NCBI RefSeq assembly: GCF_000252855.1
Contig: NC_017045.1
Location: 248,001 to 312,000, forward strand
Direction of reading: 5' to 3'
DNA from: Riemerella anatipestifer ATCC 11845 = DSM 15868
GTDB lineage: Bacteria; Bacteroidota; Bacteroidia; Flavobacteriales; Weeksellaceae
DNA: 64,000 bases
This document shows, in pieces, positions 41,871 to 50,725 of the stretch (its first letter is position 1; each line of letters starts with the position of its first letter). The notes below the pieces were generated by a model that was given only the letters and a program-made list of their open reading frames with translations, did not search any database and was not told where the DNA came from. Made by a program: the position numbers and the translations under genes.

Positions 41871-42761
41871 TTATTTTTCAAAAGCATTTAAAATTCGTTC
41901 TAGCTCTTCTTCATTATTGAAATCAAAAACTATTTTTCCTTTCTTCCCGTTGGCAGAGGCTTTAATATCTACCTTTATGTCTAGCAAATCAGAAAGGGAT
42001 TTTTGAGTTCTTTTTAAATGGTTAGGAAGCTCTCTTTCTACTTTATTTTTTCTCTCTTTAGGATTTTTTAGTCCAGATGCTACGGCTTCAGCTTGGCGGA
42101 CATTAAGTTGTTCTTTGATGATTTTATCAAATAACTCTTGTTGTAGCTTTTCGTCTTGAAGGCTTATAATGGCTCTTCCGTGTCCTGCTGAAATGGCTCC
42201 AGTTCTAATAGCTCCTTGTACTTCTGGGCTTAATCTTAGAAGGCGGATATAATTAGTAATCGTACTTCTTTCTTTACCAATACGCTGACTTAGGTTTTCC
42301 TGTGTCATACCTATTTCTTCAAGCAACCTTTGGTAAGTTAAAGCAATTTCAATAGCATCTAAATCTTCTCTTTGGATATTTTCCACAAGAGCCATTTCTA
42401 GGAGCTCTTGGTCGTTTACCAAACGAATATAAGCAGGTATAGTTTTTAATCCTGCTATCTGGGAAGCTCGGTATCTTCGTTCCCCTGAAATAATTTCAAA
42501 TCTAGCACCGTCTTTTCTAAGCGTGATAGGTTGTATCACTCCTAGGTTTTTGATAGATTGTGCTAACTGATTAAGAGCGTCTTCGTCAAAGTAAGTTCTA
42601 GGCTGGTTAGGGTTAGGATAAATATCTTCTATGTTAATCTCTACGATACTTCCCATAATCTGCTTCGCACCTTCGTCTGTAGCAGTGTTTATGGTTGCCT
42701 TTTTTTCAGCATTTAATATCGCTCCTAAACCTCGCCCCATGGCTCTTTTTTTATCTTTCAT
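41871..42761 (-). CDS. parB: Chromosome partitioning protein ParB
   Basis: A 296-residue ParB/Spo0J protein that loads on parS and spreads as a CTP-dependent sliding clamp to drive segregation of the origin region. The N-terminal domain has IYPNPNQPRTYFDEDALNQL and the CTP-binding box SGERRYRASQIAGL. The helix-turn-helix ENLSQRIGKERSTITNYIR and the C-terminal dimer domain follow. It lies 26 bp behind parA on the same strand. No parS-like 14-16 bp palindrome was spotted within the gene or nearby. Confidence 0.96.
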   Translation of the reverse strand: MKDKKRAMGRGLGAILNAEKKATINTATDEGAKQIMGSIVEINIEDIYPNPNQPRTYFDEDALNQLAQSIKNLGVIQPITLRKDGARFEIISGERRYRASQIAGLKTIPAYIRLVNDQELLEMALVENIQREDLDAIEIALTYQRLLEEIGMTQENLSQRIGKERSTITNYIRLLRLSPEVQGAIRTGAISAGHGRAIISLQDEKLQQELFDKIIKEQLNVRQAEAVASGLKNPKERKNKVERELPNHLKRTQKSLSDLLDIKVDIKASANGKKGKIVFDFNNEEELERILNAFEK

Positions 42762-42787
42762 TTAATAATGATTTAGATTTAATATTT

Positions 42788-43561
42788 TTAGTTTGATACT
42801 TTTTCTTCGTTTTTAAGTAAAACTTCCTCAGCAAGTTGTATGTATTGTATAGCACCTTTACTCTCGGCATCGTACATTAGGATACTTTCTCCAAAACTAG
42901 GTGCTTCACTAAGCCTTACATTACGGTTGATAACGGTTTCAAAAACCATATCAGGGAAATGGGTGTTTACCTCTTCTACGACTTGGTTGGATAGTCTAAG
43001 CCTACCATCATACATTGTTAGAAGAAGTCCTTCTATATCCAAATTAGGGTTGTGTATATTTTGGACGTTTTTGATGGTATTAAGTAGTTTACCTAAACCT
43101 TCCAGCGCATAATACTCACATTGGATAGGAATAATAACAGAGTCTGCGGAAGTAAGTGCATTGACTGTGATAAGCCCTAAGCTAGGAGCACAATCTATAA
43201 TGATGTAGTCATAATCGTCTTTAACTTCTTCTAGAGCTTGTTTTAGCATGTACTCTCTGTTGTCTCTATCTACAAGCTCTATCTCGGCAGCAACTAAATC
43301 TATGTGAGACGGAATAATGTCTAAATTAGGAGAACTCGTAGGCACAATACATTCTTTAGCGGTAACGCTGTGTTCCAAAAGATTGTAAGTAGAATACTGT
43401 ACTTCCTCTATGCCTAGTCCAGAAGTAGCATTGGCCTGAGGATCTGCATCTATAATCAAAACTTTTTTCTCTAAAACGCCTAATGCCGCAGCCAAATTCA
43501 CGGAAGTTGTAGTTTTCCCTACACCTCCTTTCTGATTAGCAACACCTATTATTTTACCCAT
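42788..43561 (-). CDS. parA: Chromosome partitioning ATPase ParA
   Basis: A 257-residue Walker-type ATPase that binds non-specific DNA and, with ParB, moves the origin. It has the deviant Walker A ANQKGGVGKTTTSVNLAAAL, IIDADPQANATSGLG, and the Walker B region YIIIDCAPSLGLIT. Its gene starts the parA-parB-DUF5683-dapB-lepB-wbqC run. A -7 box is seen at 43586-43579 and a pair of DnaA-box sequences at 43670-43700. Confidence 0.96.
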   Translation of the reverse strand: MGKIIGVANQKGGVGKTTTSVNLAAALGVLEKKVLIIDADPQANATSGLGIEEVQYSTYNLLEHSVTAKECIVPTSSPNLDIIPSHIDLVAAEIELVDRDNREYMLKQALEEVKDDYDYIIIDCAPSLGLITVNALTSADSVIIPIQCEYYALEGLGKLLNTIKNVQNIHNPNLDIEGLLLTMYDGRLRLSNQVVEEVNTHFPDMVFETVINRNVRLSEAPSFGESILMYDAESKGAIQYIQLAEEVLLKNEEKVSN

Positions 43562-43578
43562 ATTTTTGATTTAAGTCC

Positions 43579-43586
43579 CAAAAATA
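43579..43586 (-). promoter_or_regulatory. -7 element for parA
   Basis: Minus strand TATTTTTG, 17 bases before the parA ATG at 43561; no TTG at -33. Confidence 0.4.
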
Positions 43587-43663
43587 CAATTTTTTTAATG
43601 CAGTCTCAATTTTCAAAATATAAAAATATGTTAATTTGTTTGTAATGAATACTTTAAACTTAT

Positions 43664-43700
43664 AAAAAATTATCCACAATTTTAAGGTAATTGTGGATAA
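43664..43700. other. Inverted pair of DnaA-box sequences forming a hairpin (terminator of tonB or replication-related site)
   Basis: TTATCCACA (43670-43678) and its inverse TGTGGATAA (43692-43700) are perfect copies of the DnaA-box consensus TTATnCACA. Extended by two bases each they make an 11-bp stem with a 9-base loop. An A-tract at 43664-43669 gives a U-run for the minus-strand transcript ending at 43729, so it could be the tonB terminator; the two explanations are not exclusive. Confidence 0.55.
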
Positions 43701-43728
43701 TTGATTGGTCAAAAATTGTAATTATTTA

Positions 43729-44580
43729 TCATTCAAACTTTATAGATACAGGAATTCTGAAGTAAGAACGTACTGCCTCTCCCTTAATTTTAGCAGGAGT
43801 CCATTTTCCTTTGACAGATTTTATGGCTTTTTCAGCTTCCTTATTAAACATATTGTTTTGTCCCTCCGCTTTCACATTGGTAATAGTACCATCTCTTTCT
43901 ACCACAAATGTTACCATTGCTTTTACAAGACCTTCCTCTCCAGCCATTGCTTCATAATCAAAATTCTCGCTTACTTTAGCTCTAAAAGAATCTATACCTC
44001 CCATAAATACAGCATCTTCGTCCACTACGGTTTCTATAACATTATTGGGTTTAACTACTTCTGGCACTGTATTATTAGTAACTGTTCCATTTCCAATGTT
44101 AGGTTTGGTAGGTGCAATACTAGTGGTAGATATAATTCCTTCTTTATTTTCAAAACCAGATGCCGCTGTTTGTAGAGTTTTAACACTTGGTAAAGGTTTT
44201 TCTATAGGCGGATTAGCCGTAGGTGTAGGGACACGAGTATCCGCTGTTTTAACTTCTACTGTTTTTTCAATTTTCTTAACCGATTGTACTTTTGGTATGA
44301 TGGGTTTTACTACTTTATCTTCTTTTATTACAGGGTCAATAGGTTTTATCTCTATTTCTACGCCTTTATTGGTAGTAATATGTACTTTTTTTGTTTGCAA
44401 ATAAGCATAGGTTCCTCCAATGAAAACTCCAAATACAGCTACTCCTGAAAATAAAGCCTTTTTGAGATAATAATCAGCTTCTGCTCTGAGAGAATAGGCC
44501 CCATAAGCTTTATTTCTACCCGCAAATAAGAGCTCATTTAGAGCTTTTTGTTCGTTTTGGTTTTGTGAAAAAGTTATCAT
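43729..44580 (-). CDS. TonB family energy transducer
   Basis: A 283-residue protein with a cytoplasmic ~40-residue N-terminus (LLFAGRNKAYGAYSLR), one membrane helix (ALFSGVAVFGVFIGGTYAYL, about 42-61), a Pro/Lys/Val-rich periplasmic spacer (PIDPVIKEDKVVKPIIPK, PTPTANPPIEKPLPSVK) and a C-terminal TonB domain with GEEGLVKAMVTFVVERDG, KAIKSVKGKWTPAKIKG and VSIKFE. It transmits proton-motive force from ExbBD to outer-membrane TonB-dependent receptors. No exbB/exbD are in the window. The N-terminal sequence is that of a Bacteroidota TonB subgroup. Confidence 0.9.
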   Translation of the reverse strand: MITFSQNQNEQKALNELLFAGRNKAYGAYSLRAEADYYLKKALFSGVAVFGVFIGGTYAYLQTKKVHITTNKGVEIEIKPIDPVIKEDKVVKPIIPKVQSVKKIEKTVEVKTADTRVPTPTANPPIEKPLPSVKTLQTAASGFENKEGIISTTSIAPTKPNIGNGTVTNNTVPEVVKPNNVIETVVDEDAVFMGGIDSFRAKVSENFDYEAMAGEEGLVKAMVTFVVERDGTITNVKAEGQNNMFNKEAEKAIKSVKGKWTPAKIKGEAVRSYFRIPVSIKFE

Positions 44581-44753
44581 TTGTCATAAAATTTAAAATT
44601 AATACTAAATAAATCTACAAATGATTATTAGTTTTGAGGCTTTTTGCAAAAAGTAATTTGTGGCAATCAATTTTATTGCCAAAATTAATTTTAAATATGT
44701 AAAATGATATTCTTAAAAGTATATTTTAGATGTAAATAAACATATCTTACTAT
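44581..44753. other. AT-rich intergenic stretch between tonB and lptF/G
   Basis: About 170 bases with no gene or clear hairpin seen. Confidence 0.3.
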
Positions 44754-46208
44754 CTATTGATACCTCTTATGCTCTTGATTCTTTGAGAATTTCTGTATTA
44801 TAGGTTTAAAGAAAGCTTTATACTTTTCAGCATCTAAAATTTGCGAATCTGTAAGTGCTTTTACAGTAAACCATATACCTAGAGGAGCTAGTATTAAGTT
44901 TGGGAGCCATGCTGCTAAATAAGGGTTGAGTTTCCCTTTCCAAGATAGATTTTCAACGGTTAAGTTAAGAACATAAAAAATAATGAATATGACAATCGCA
45001 ATAACCACAGGAAAGCCAATGCCTCCTTTCCTAATGATGGAGCCCAAGCTAGAACCAATAAGGAAAAATATGATGCAAGTAATGGAGAATGAAAGTATCC
45101 TCTGCTGATACATAATCATCTTGCTACGTTGTTTAAGCATCTCGTATAACTCAGGGTCTTTATTGCTTTTTTTGTCCTCTTTAAGAGTGTTTATTTTTTG
45201 ATATGCATTATAAAGAATCTCTATTTTCTTCTCTTTTTTTAGCGTATCAATTTTAAAAGGTTGTGTAGCTTTTTTATTTTTTGATTTATCTAAATAATTG
45301 ACATAAAAATTATTCTGAGCCACTAGCTCGTTACTAATATTATCAAACCTAGTCTTTTGCTCTTTTTCTAGCTGAGCGATAGAACCATTGATGTCTAGAT
45401 AGGTTTGGAATTGATAATTTTCGGTAATTTTTTCTTCTTCTATGGCTTTGTTTACAAGTTCACTTACGTCAAAATGGGCTACTAAACTATCGAATTTTAT
45501 ACTTTTGTTAGGTTGTTTAGTCCTTTCATTATAATTGTAGCTAGTATTTTCATCTTCATAAACATAACCTTTATATAAGATGAGTTTTAGATAGTTTCTG
45601 TTTTGTGCAGGTACAAACTTCCCTTTAGGAGCAATAATAGTTTGTTGTGGATTGTTTCCATTTACTTCTTTATGGATGATGATGCCTTCTAAATTCTCGC
45701 CATTTTCTCCAGAAATTTTATCAAATTTTACAGATGCTCCAGGTATTGCTCCGATAAATTGACCTGCAGTAAAGTTGAGTGCAGGTTTGGTAACCGCAAT
45801 ATTGTAGAGCATATTTTTGGCTTTTCTGTTGAAATCTGGAATTACATTATTAGAAAAGATAAATAAAATGATGGAGAGTAGCGTTACAACGAATATGAGC
45901 GGACGCATAATTCTAAATAACGAGATACCTGCCGCTTTCATTGCTGCGAGTTCATAGCGTTCACCAAATGCTCCGAAGGTCATTATGGAAGAAAGGAGTA
46001 CCGTAAGAGGGAGTACCATATTAACTACGCTAACGCCCATATAGAACAAAAGTTTGCCTATTTCAAAGGGAGAAAGCCCTTTTCCTGTAAACTGATAGAG
46101 TTTAATCCAAATGATATTAACCAAGAAAATAAAAAACAATACGCTGAATATGAACAAAAACGGTCCAAAAAAAGTTTTAATGATATAGCGATCTAGTTTT
46201 TTCAGCAT
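44754..46208 (-). CDS. LptF/LptG family permease
   Basis: A 484-residue membrane protein of the YjgP/YjgQ family: LDRYIIKTFFGPFLFIFSVLFFIFLVN at the N-terminus (only the LDRYIIKTFFGPFLFIFSV part is needed), VLPLTVLLSSIMTFG, FSNNVIPDFNRKAKNML and a C-terminal transmembrane region LGSIIRKGGIGFPVVIAIVI. It forms, with its partner and LptB, the ABC transporter that extracts lipopolysaccharide and passes it to LptC. Which of LptF or LptG it is cannot be told. The periplasmic domain between helices 3 and 4 (about residues 125-365) is larger than in E. coli. It is the last gene after the ftsK-lolA-DUF4476 series. Confidence 0.9.
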   Translation of the reverse strand: MLKKLDRYIIKTFFGPFLFIFSVLFFIFLVNIIWIKLYQFTGKGLSPFEIGKLLFYMGVSVVNMVLPLTVLLSSIMTFGAFGERYELAAMKAAGISLFRIMRPLIFVVTLLSIILFIFSNNVIPDFNRKAKNMLYNIAVTKPALNFTAGQFIGAIPGASVKFDKISGENGENLEGIIIHKEVNGNNPQQTIIAPKGKFVPAQNRNYLKLILYKGYVYEDENTSYNYNERTKQPNKSIKFDSLVAHFDVSELVNKAIEEEKITENYQFQTYLDINGSIAQLEKEQKTRFDNISNELVAQNNFYVNYLDKSKNKKATQPFKIDTLKKEKKIEILYNAYQKINTLKEDKKSNKDPELYEMLKQRSKMIMYQQRILSFSITCIIFFLIGSSLGSIIRKGGIGFPVVIAIVIFIIFYVLNLTVENLSWKGKLNPYLAAWLPNLILAPLGIWFTVKALTDSQILDAEKYKAFFKPIIQKFSKNQEHKRYQ

Positions 46209-46241
46209 ATGTTTATGATTACAAAATCAATTTAAAAGCCA

Positions 46242-46249
46242 CAAAGATA
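46242..46249 (-). promoter_or_regulatory. -7 element for lptF/G
   Basis: Minus strand TATCTTTG, 33 bases before the ATG at 46208; the -33 TTG is too close (12 bases). Confidence 0.3.
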
Positions 46250-46291
46250 AAACCTCTGTGGCAATTTTTATAGTTTTTTTAATAATAATTT

Positions 46292-47047
46292 TTAGCGTCT
46301 ATTTTTTAGTATAAAGTCAGAAAGTTCCGTCTTAGAGTTTCTGAAAGAAAACCCTTCCGAGACTATGTAATAGTTTTGTGGGTCGGGACAATAGATGTAA
46401 GCAGCTTTGGCAACTTCTAGCCTTCCTTTATCAAAATTCATTATCTTTGTGAGTTCTAATACTTGTTGGGAAGTGAAGCTGGTGGTCTGACTTTGAACTA
46501 AAAATACCTCCTTTTTATTGTCATCAAAATTTTGTTTTTTGAAATATTCCAAAAATTGTTGAAATTCGGTGGAGTTCATTACATTTTCGTTTGGTCTCCA
46601 ATTGGGATATTCAGGGTATTCCTGCTGTATAGGTATTTCATCTACTAGAAATAGACCTTCAAAAGGATAAAAATCTAATAAAGAACGCTGATTGTTTCTC
46701 AAAAATACTACAGTTTTGTAAATAGGAATACCGTTTCTAAGTACCGTAAGCTGATGTCTGCCCGCCTCCAAATCAAAGAACCTAAAGAAACCTGTCCTGT
46801 TTTCAATAGTCTGGTCAGAAATACTAATGGTGTATCTCCTATAATTAGGGTTAGGAACTCTTATAAACAACTCTGCATAAGTATTAGCTTTGCTATAATC
46901 ATTATCTTTATTTCTATAAAAATCATTTTTAATACGATTGAGCTTTTGAGTCTCTATTTCATTTGGAAGCATTTCTCTCTTAAAATTATGGTTTTGCCCT
47001 AAAGCAAAGGAGGAGATAAGCCCTAATGTTAATATTAAAGATTTCAT
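46292..47047 (-). CDS. DUF4476 secreted protein
   Basis: A 251-residue secreted protein with signal peptide (cleavage after SSFALG, mature Gln). After an Ig-like central region (LFIRVPNPNYRRYTISISDQ, RHQLTVLRNGIPIYKTVVF) comes a C-terminal ~95-residue helical domain: EFQQFLEYFKKQNFDDNKKE, VFLVQSQTTSFTSQQVLEL and FDKGRLEVAKAAYIYCPDPQ. That pattern is the DUF4476 domain, of unknown function. It lies 12 bp from the lolA-like gene and is probably in the same operon. Confidence 0.82.
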   Translation of the reverse strand: MKSLILTLGLISSFALGQNHNFKREMLPNEIETQKLNRIKNDFYRNKDNDYSKANTYAELFIRVPNPNYRRYTISISDQTIENRTGFFRFFDLEAGRHQLTVLRNGIPIYKTVVFLRNNQRSLLDFYPFEGLFLVDEIPIQQEYPEYPNWRPNENVMNSTEFQQFLEYFKKQNFDDNKKEVFLVQSQTTSFTSQQVLELTKIMNFDKGRLEVAKAAYIYCPDPQNYYIVSEGFSFRNSKTELSDFILKNRR

Positions 47048-47059
47048 TTGTATAAATAT

Positions 47060-47707
47060 TTAGAGTTCAGTAATGATGTAGTTTTGATATTTTGATTTAT
47101 TAAAGCTAAAGATATCAACACTTAAATTTTGGTTATACTTAAAGTCTTTAATATCAATCACTGCAATATCATTATCCTTAGATTGTTGTTCTAGTTTTAA
47201 GAGTTCTTTTTTACCAGCATCTACAAAAAGATAAACATATTTTATTTCACCTTGTTTAGTGGGTTTCATTCTTATTAAGTCGGCTACTTTGCCTGTACTG
47301 ATTTTCTTTTTGCCTAGATACTCAATATTGTAGCCCTTTTTGTAATCGTCTAGGTAGTTTATAGGGGAAAACATTGTTGTATCATTGTTGGGCATAGCTA
47401 TGGTAACCTCTTGGTCTTCATCACTGATATTGTAAACTTTTTTCCCGTCAAATATCTGTTCGGTTCCCATTATTTTTAGTTTGTATTGAGAACCGTTGGA
47501 GTAAAAGATGCCAGTTTCTGATTTTTGAACTTTATTTTTACCGGAACCGTATAAAAATTTGAAATAAGTATTCTTTTTAGATTTATAATTAGCCGATACA
47601 CCATCAAGAAGAGTCTTTGCTTTTGCATCAATTTTTTGAGCTGATAGGTAAGAAATACTTCCTAGAGATAAAACGACTAGCCCTGTTTTTTTTAGTATAG
47701 ATTTCAT
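47060..47707 (-). CDS. lolA: LolA-like outer-membrane lipoprotein carrier
   Basis: A 215-residue periplasmic protein with a signal peptide (cleavage after SISYLSA, mature Gln). The family layout is seen: a helix AKTLLDGVSANYKSKKNTYF, then beta strands KSETGIFYSNGSQYKLKIMG, the KKVYNISDEDQEVTIAM segment and VYLFVDAGKKELLKLEQQSK. LolA carries lipoproteins from LolCDE in the inner membrane across the periplasm. In Bacteroidota, lolA directly follows ftsK, as here (11 bp). Confidence 0.88.
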   Translation of the reverse strand: MKSILKKTGLVVLSLGSISYLSAQKIDAKAKTLLDGVSANYKSKKNTYFKFLYGSGKNKVQKSETGIFYSNGSQYKLKIMGTEQIFDGKKVYNISDEDQEVTIAMPNNDTTMFSPINYLDDYKKGYNIEYLGKKKISTGKVADLIRMKPTKQGEIKYVYLFVDAGKKELLKLEQQSKDNDIAVIDIKDFKYNQNLSVDIFSFNKSKYQNYIITEL

Positions 47708-47718
47708 AGATTGTTTTT

Positions 47719-50214
47719 TTAATTTCGTTTCATAGATTCCAAAAACTGTTCCAATGATGTTAAATCTTGGATAAGGACTTCCCTCGCTTTAGAACCATTG
47801 AAACTGCCTAAAATCCCAGATGCTTCTAGCTGGTCTACAATTCTGCCCGCTCTATTGTACCCCAACTTGAGCTGTCGTTGCAACATCGAAGTAGAGCCTT
47901 GTTGTGTGGAAACTACAATCCTTGCTGCTTCTTCGAAGAGGGCATCTTTTTCATTAGGGTCAAAATCGCTACTAGAACTGCCATTGTCTTCACCATTATA
48001 TTCAGGTAATTCATAAGCGTCAGGATAACCTTTTTGCTCGCCTATGAAATCTGCTATTTTTTCAACTTCAGGTGTATCTATAAAAGCACACTGTACGCGT
48101 GTAATATCGTTCCCATTAGTATAGAGCATATCTCCTTTACCCACGAGTTGGTCGGCACCAGTAGCGTCTAATATCGTTCTAGAATCCACACTTGCATTTA
48201 CACGGAAAGATACTCTAGCAGGGAAGTTAGCCTTTATCATACCTGTGATGACGTTTACCGATGGTCTTTGGGTTGCAATAATCAAATGAATCCCAACTGC
48301 ACGAGCTAGCTGTGCTAGACGAGCAATAGGGTGTTCTACCTCTTTACCTGCCGTCATAATAAGGTCAGCAAACTCATCTACTACCAAAACAATATAAGGT
48401 AAATAGCGGTGCCCATTTTCTGGGTTTAGTTTTCTCTCGGTGAATTTTTTATTGTACTCTTTAAGGTTTCTACAGAAAGCATTTTTAAGTAAATCGTATC
48501 TGTTGTCCATCTCAATACACAGAGAATTTAGTGTATTGATAACCTTAGAATTATCTGTAAGTATAGCCTCCTCGGTATCAGGTAGTTTGGCTAAATAGTG
48601 TCTTTCTATTTTGGAATAAAGCGAAAGTTCCACTTTTTTAGGGTCAACCAACACTAGTTTAAGTTCGCTAGGGTGTTTTTTATAAAGTAAAGACGCTAAT
48701 ATCGCATTGATTCCTACAGACTTACCTTGTCCTGTAGCTCCTGCCATTAGGAGGTGAGGCATTTTGGCTAAATCTGCCATAAAGACCTCATTGGAAATGG
48801 TTTTACCGAATACAATAGGCAAATCCATATCTGTGGTTTGGAACTTTTGAGAGGCAATTACCGAACGCATAGATACCATAGAAGCATTTTTTCTAGGTAC
48901 TTCTATACCTATTGTCCCTTTACCAGGCATAGGTGCAATAATACGAATCCCCAACGCCGAAAGGTTAAGAGCTATATCATCTTGTAGTTTTTTAATAGAC
49001 GCTACTCTTGTACCTACTTCTGGTACTATTTCGTAGAGAGTAACGGTAGGACCGATGGTTGCTTTTATCTGTGCGATACCTACATTAAAGTTTTTTAGAA
49101 GTCCTACAATTTTATTTTTGTTTTCTTCTAGTTCTTCTTTATTGATGGTGATTTCTTCGTTACCATAATCGGCTAGTAGTTCAATGCTAGGCATTTGGAA
49201 TTTAGCTAATTCTAGTCTATGGTCATACAGTCCGTGTTTTTTTACTAATTCGCTAGCGACATCTTCACTTTCTACAACTTCCACAGGAGCTACTTTCTCT
49301 ATGCTGAAATCAATATCATCATCATTTAAAACCTCTTCCTTAGGAGTTGATTCTAAAGAAACTTCTACAATATTTTCCTTTTTAGTTTCCGAAGTTTTGT
49401 TAGGTGTCGCAATGATTTCGGCTGTAGATTGAGGCTCTAAATCAAAATTGATATTATCAAAGGAGATATTTTCCTTTTTAGTAGGAATTTCTACTTTTGG
49501 AGTAGAGATAATATTATTAGTGGGTTCTTCTTTAACTAAATTATCTACATCAGAGTCTAAATCTGTGGTATCCTCAGCAGAAGAATCTTCATCGTCTTCG
49601 TCATCTTGGAAACCTGTTTTAGCTTTAATATTTTCTAGAGTAGAAGTCGCTTTATCGTTAAGGTTGTCAAATTTAGCTTTAATAACGCTCGGACGAAGAT
49701 TAAACTCCAAAACAAAGTACAAAGCAATACTGGTAATAAGGATAAGCCAAAGTCCAAAATCTCCGATGAATACGCTTAGATAATCATATATTTGGAAACC
49801 ATATACACCACTTAAAACACCTTCGCCTTTGGTAATGGCTCCAATAAAAATAGGCAACCAACAAATAAAAAATAACGAATGAGAGAATGCTTTTAAAGGT
49901 TTAAAGTATTTCTTTTTAAGAACTAAAGTTCCTAGCATAAAGATTAAGAAAGCAATAATAAACGCACTTATTCCAAAACTTTCAAAGATGAATAGATTCC
50001 CTAGCCAATCTCCGAATTTTCCTATAAAATTAGAAGATTTTACAGATTTGTCCGTAAGCATTCCTGCTTGGCTTTGGTCAGACTTCCAACTTCCCAAATA
50101 AGAAATGAAAGAAAGAACTAAGATGGCAGAAATTAAAATTAAACTTACGCCTATAATAATACGCCCTTTGGATAAGGTTTTACTAGGAGTTTTTATATCT
50201 TGTTTTGGATTCAT
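47719..50214 (-). CDS. ftsK: DNA translocase FtsK/SpoIIIE
   Basis: An 831-residue DNA translocase that moves chromosomes through the closing septum. It has four N-terminal membrane helices (about residues 20-170), a Glu/Asp-rich linker, and the motor domain with Walker A MAGATGQGKSVGINA, Walker B PYIVLVVDEFADLIM and LIIATQRPSVNVITGMIKAN. The C-terminal gamma winged helix reads YNRAGRIVDQLEASGILGSF. It heads the ftsK-lolA-DUF4476 run. A box TAAATTTG (50244-50237) lies 22 bp before the ATG. Confidence 0.96.
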   Translation of the reverse strand: MNPKQDIKTPSKTLSKGRIIIGVSLILISAILVLSFISYLGSWKSDQSQAGMLTDKSVKSSNFIGKFGDWLGNLFIFESFGISAFIIAFLIFMLGTLVLKKKYFKPLKAFSHSLFFICWLPIFIGAITKGEGVLSGVYGFQIYDYLSVFIGDFGLWLILITSIALYFVLEFNLRPSVIKAKFDNLNDKATSTLENIKAKTGFQDDEDDEDSSAEDTTDLDSDVDNLVKEEPTNNIISTPKVEIPTKKENISFDNINFDLEPQSTAEIIATPNKTSETKKENIVEVSLESTPKEEVLNDDDIDFSIEKVAPVEVVESEDVASELVKKHGLYDHRLELAKFQMPSIELLADYGNEEITINKEELEENKNKIVGLLKNFNVGIAQIKATIGPTVTLYEIVPEVGTRVASIKKLQDDIALNLSALGIRIIAPMPGKGTIGIEVPRKNASMVSMRSVIASQKFQTTDMDLPIVFGKTISNEVFMADLAKMPHLLMAGATGQGKSVGINAILASLLYKKHPSELKLVLVDPKKVELSLYSKIERHYLAKLPDTEEAILTDNSKVINTLNSLCIEMDNRYDLLKNAFCRNLKEYNKKFTERKLNPENGHRYLPYIVLVVDEFADLIMTAGKEVEHPIARLAQLARAVGIHLIIATQRPSVNVITGMIKANFPARVSFRVNASVDSRTILDATGADQLVGKGDMLYTNGNDITRVQCAFIDTPEVEKIADFIGEQKGYPDAYELPEYNGEDNGSSSSDFDPNEKDALFEEAARIVVSTQQGSTSMLQRQLKLGYNRAGRIVDQLEASGILGSFNGSKAREVLIQDLTSLEQFLESMKRN

Positions 50215-50236
50215 ACTCTAAAAATTATAAGAATTG

Positions 50237-50244
50237 CAAATTTA
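50237..50244 (-). promoter_or_regulatory. -7 element for ftsK
   Basis: Minus strand TAAATTTG fits TAnnTTTG; ATG at 50214 follows after 22 bases. Confidence 0.35.
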
Positions 50245-50283
50245 ACAATTAACAATGACAAAATAGGCTAGACTACTTATAAA

Positions 50284-50721
50284 TTAGTATAACTCTCTCT
50301 TGTAGAAAGTGTAATTTTCATTCTCATATTTGGCATAGATGTGTTGCACGCCATTACTTAAAATAATTTCAGGAGATTTTACAATGCTATTGTATCTTGC
50401 AATTTGTTCAAAAGTGGTTTCGGTAAGAGGAACGGAAGGAGCTTTGCACTCTATTAAAATTTTAGGTTTTGCCTTTTCTGTAACTAGTAAATCTAGGCGT
50501 TTTGTTGTTCCGTTAAGCTCTAGTTTTTGTTCTGTGATAAGGGCAGAAAGATGATAACTTTTAGTCTTGTGGAAATAATGTATCCAGTGTTGTCGCACCC
50601 ATTCTTCAGGTGTAAGCACCAACCACGATTTTCTTGGTAAATCGTAAATAAAAAATGTATCTTTGTCTTTCTTAAACTGGAAATCAAAAATTTCCTTAAA
50701 ATCAAGTTTTGGAAGTTGCAT
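50284..50721 (-). CDS. HsdR N-terminal-like (PD-(D/E)XK) protein
   Basis: A 145-residue cytoplasmic protein from ATG 50721 (starting MQLPKLDFKEIFDFQF; an upstream start would run into holA). It carries the endonuclease-fold signature seen in the N-terminal part of type I restriction subunit R: RLDLLVTEKAKPKILIECKA (Asp...Glu-x-Lys), preceded by PEEWVRQHWIHYF and TKRLDL. Despite the family name this is not a restriction enzyme gene here; small single-domain versions beside holA are widespread in flavobacteria and of unknown function. Its start codon is 4 bp from the divergent holA start. Confidence 0.83.
   Translation of the reverse strand: MQLPKLDFKEIFDFQFKKDKDTFFIYDLPRKSWLVLTPEEWVRQHWIHYFHKTKSYHLSALITEQKLELNGTTKRLDLLVTEKAKPKILIECKAPSVPLTETTFEQIARYNSIVKSPEIILSNGVQHIYAKYENENYTFYKRELY
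50634..50665 (+). promoter_or_regulatory. holA promoter inside the HsdR-N-like gene
   Basis: TTGG (50634-50637), 20 bases, then TATCTTTG (50658-50665), a full match to the flavobacterial promoter. Transcription would start near 50670, giving a leader of ~55 bases that is antisense to the start of the divergent gene. Confidence 0.55.
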
Positions 50722-50725
50722 TTTT

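Noticed and set aside
43729-44580. Plus-strand open frames across the tonB gene (43705-44404) as overlapping genes.
   Set aside because: They are low-complexity antisense frames with no family resemblance, while the minus-strand protein has clear TonB domains.
50284-50721. Part of a type I restriction-modification system because of HsdR N-terminal similarity.
   Set aside because: The protein is only 145 residues with no helicase motor and there are no hsdM or hsdS genes; it is paired with holA instead.
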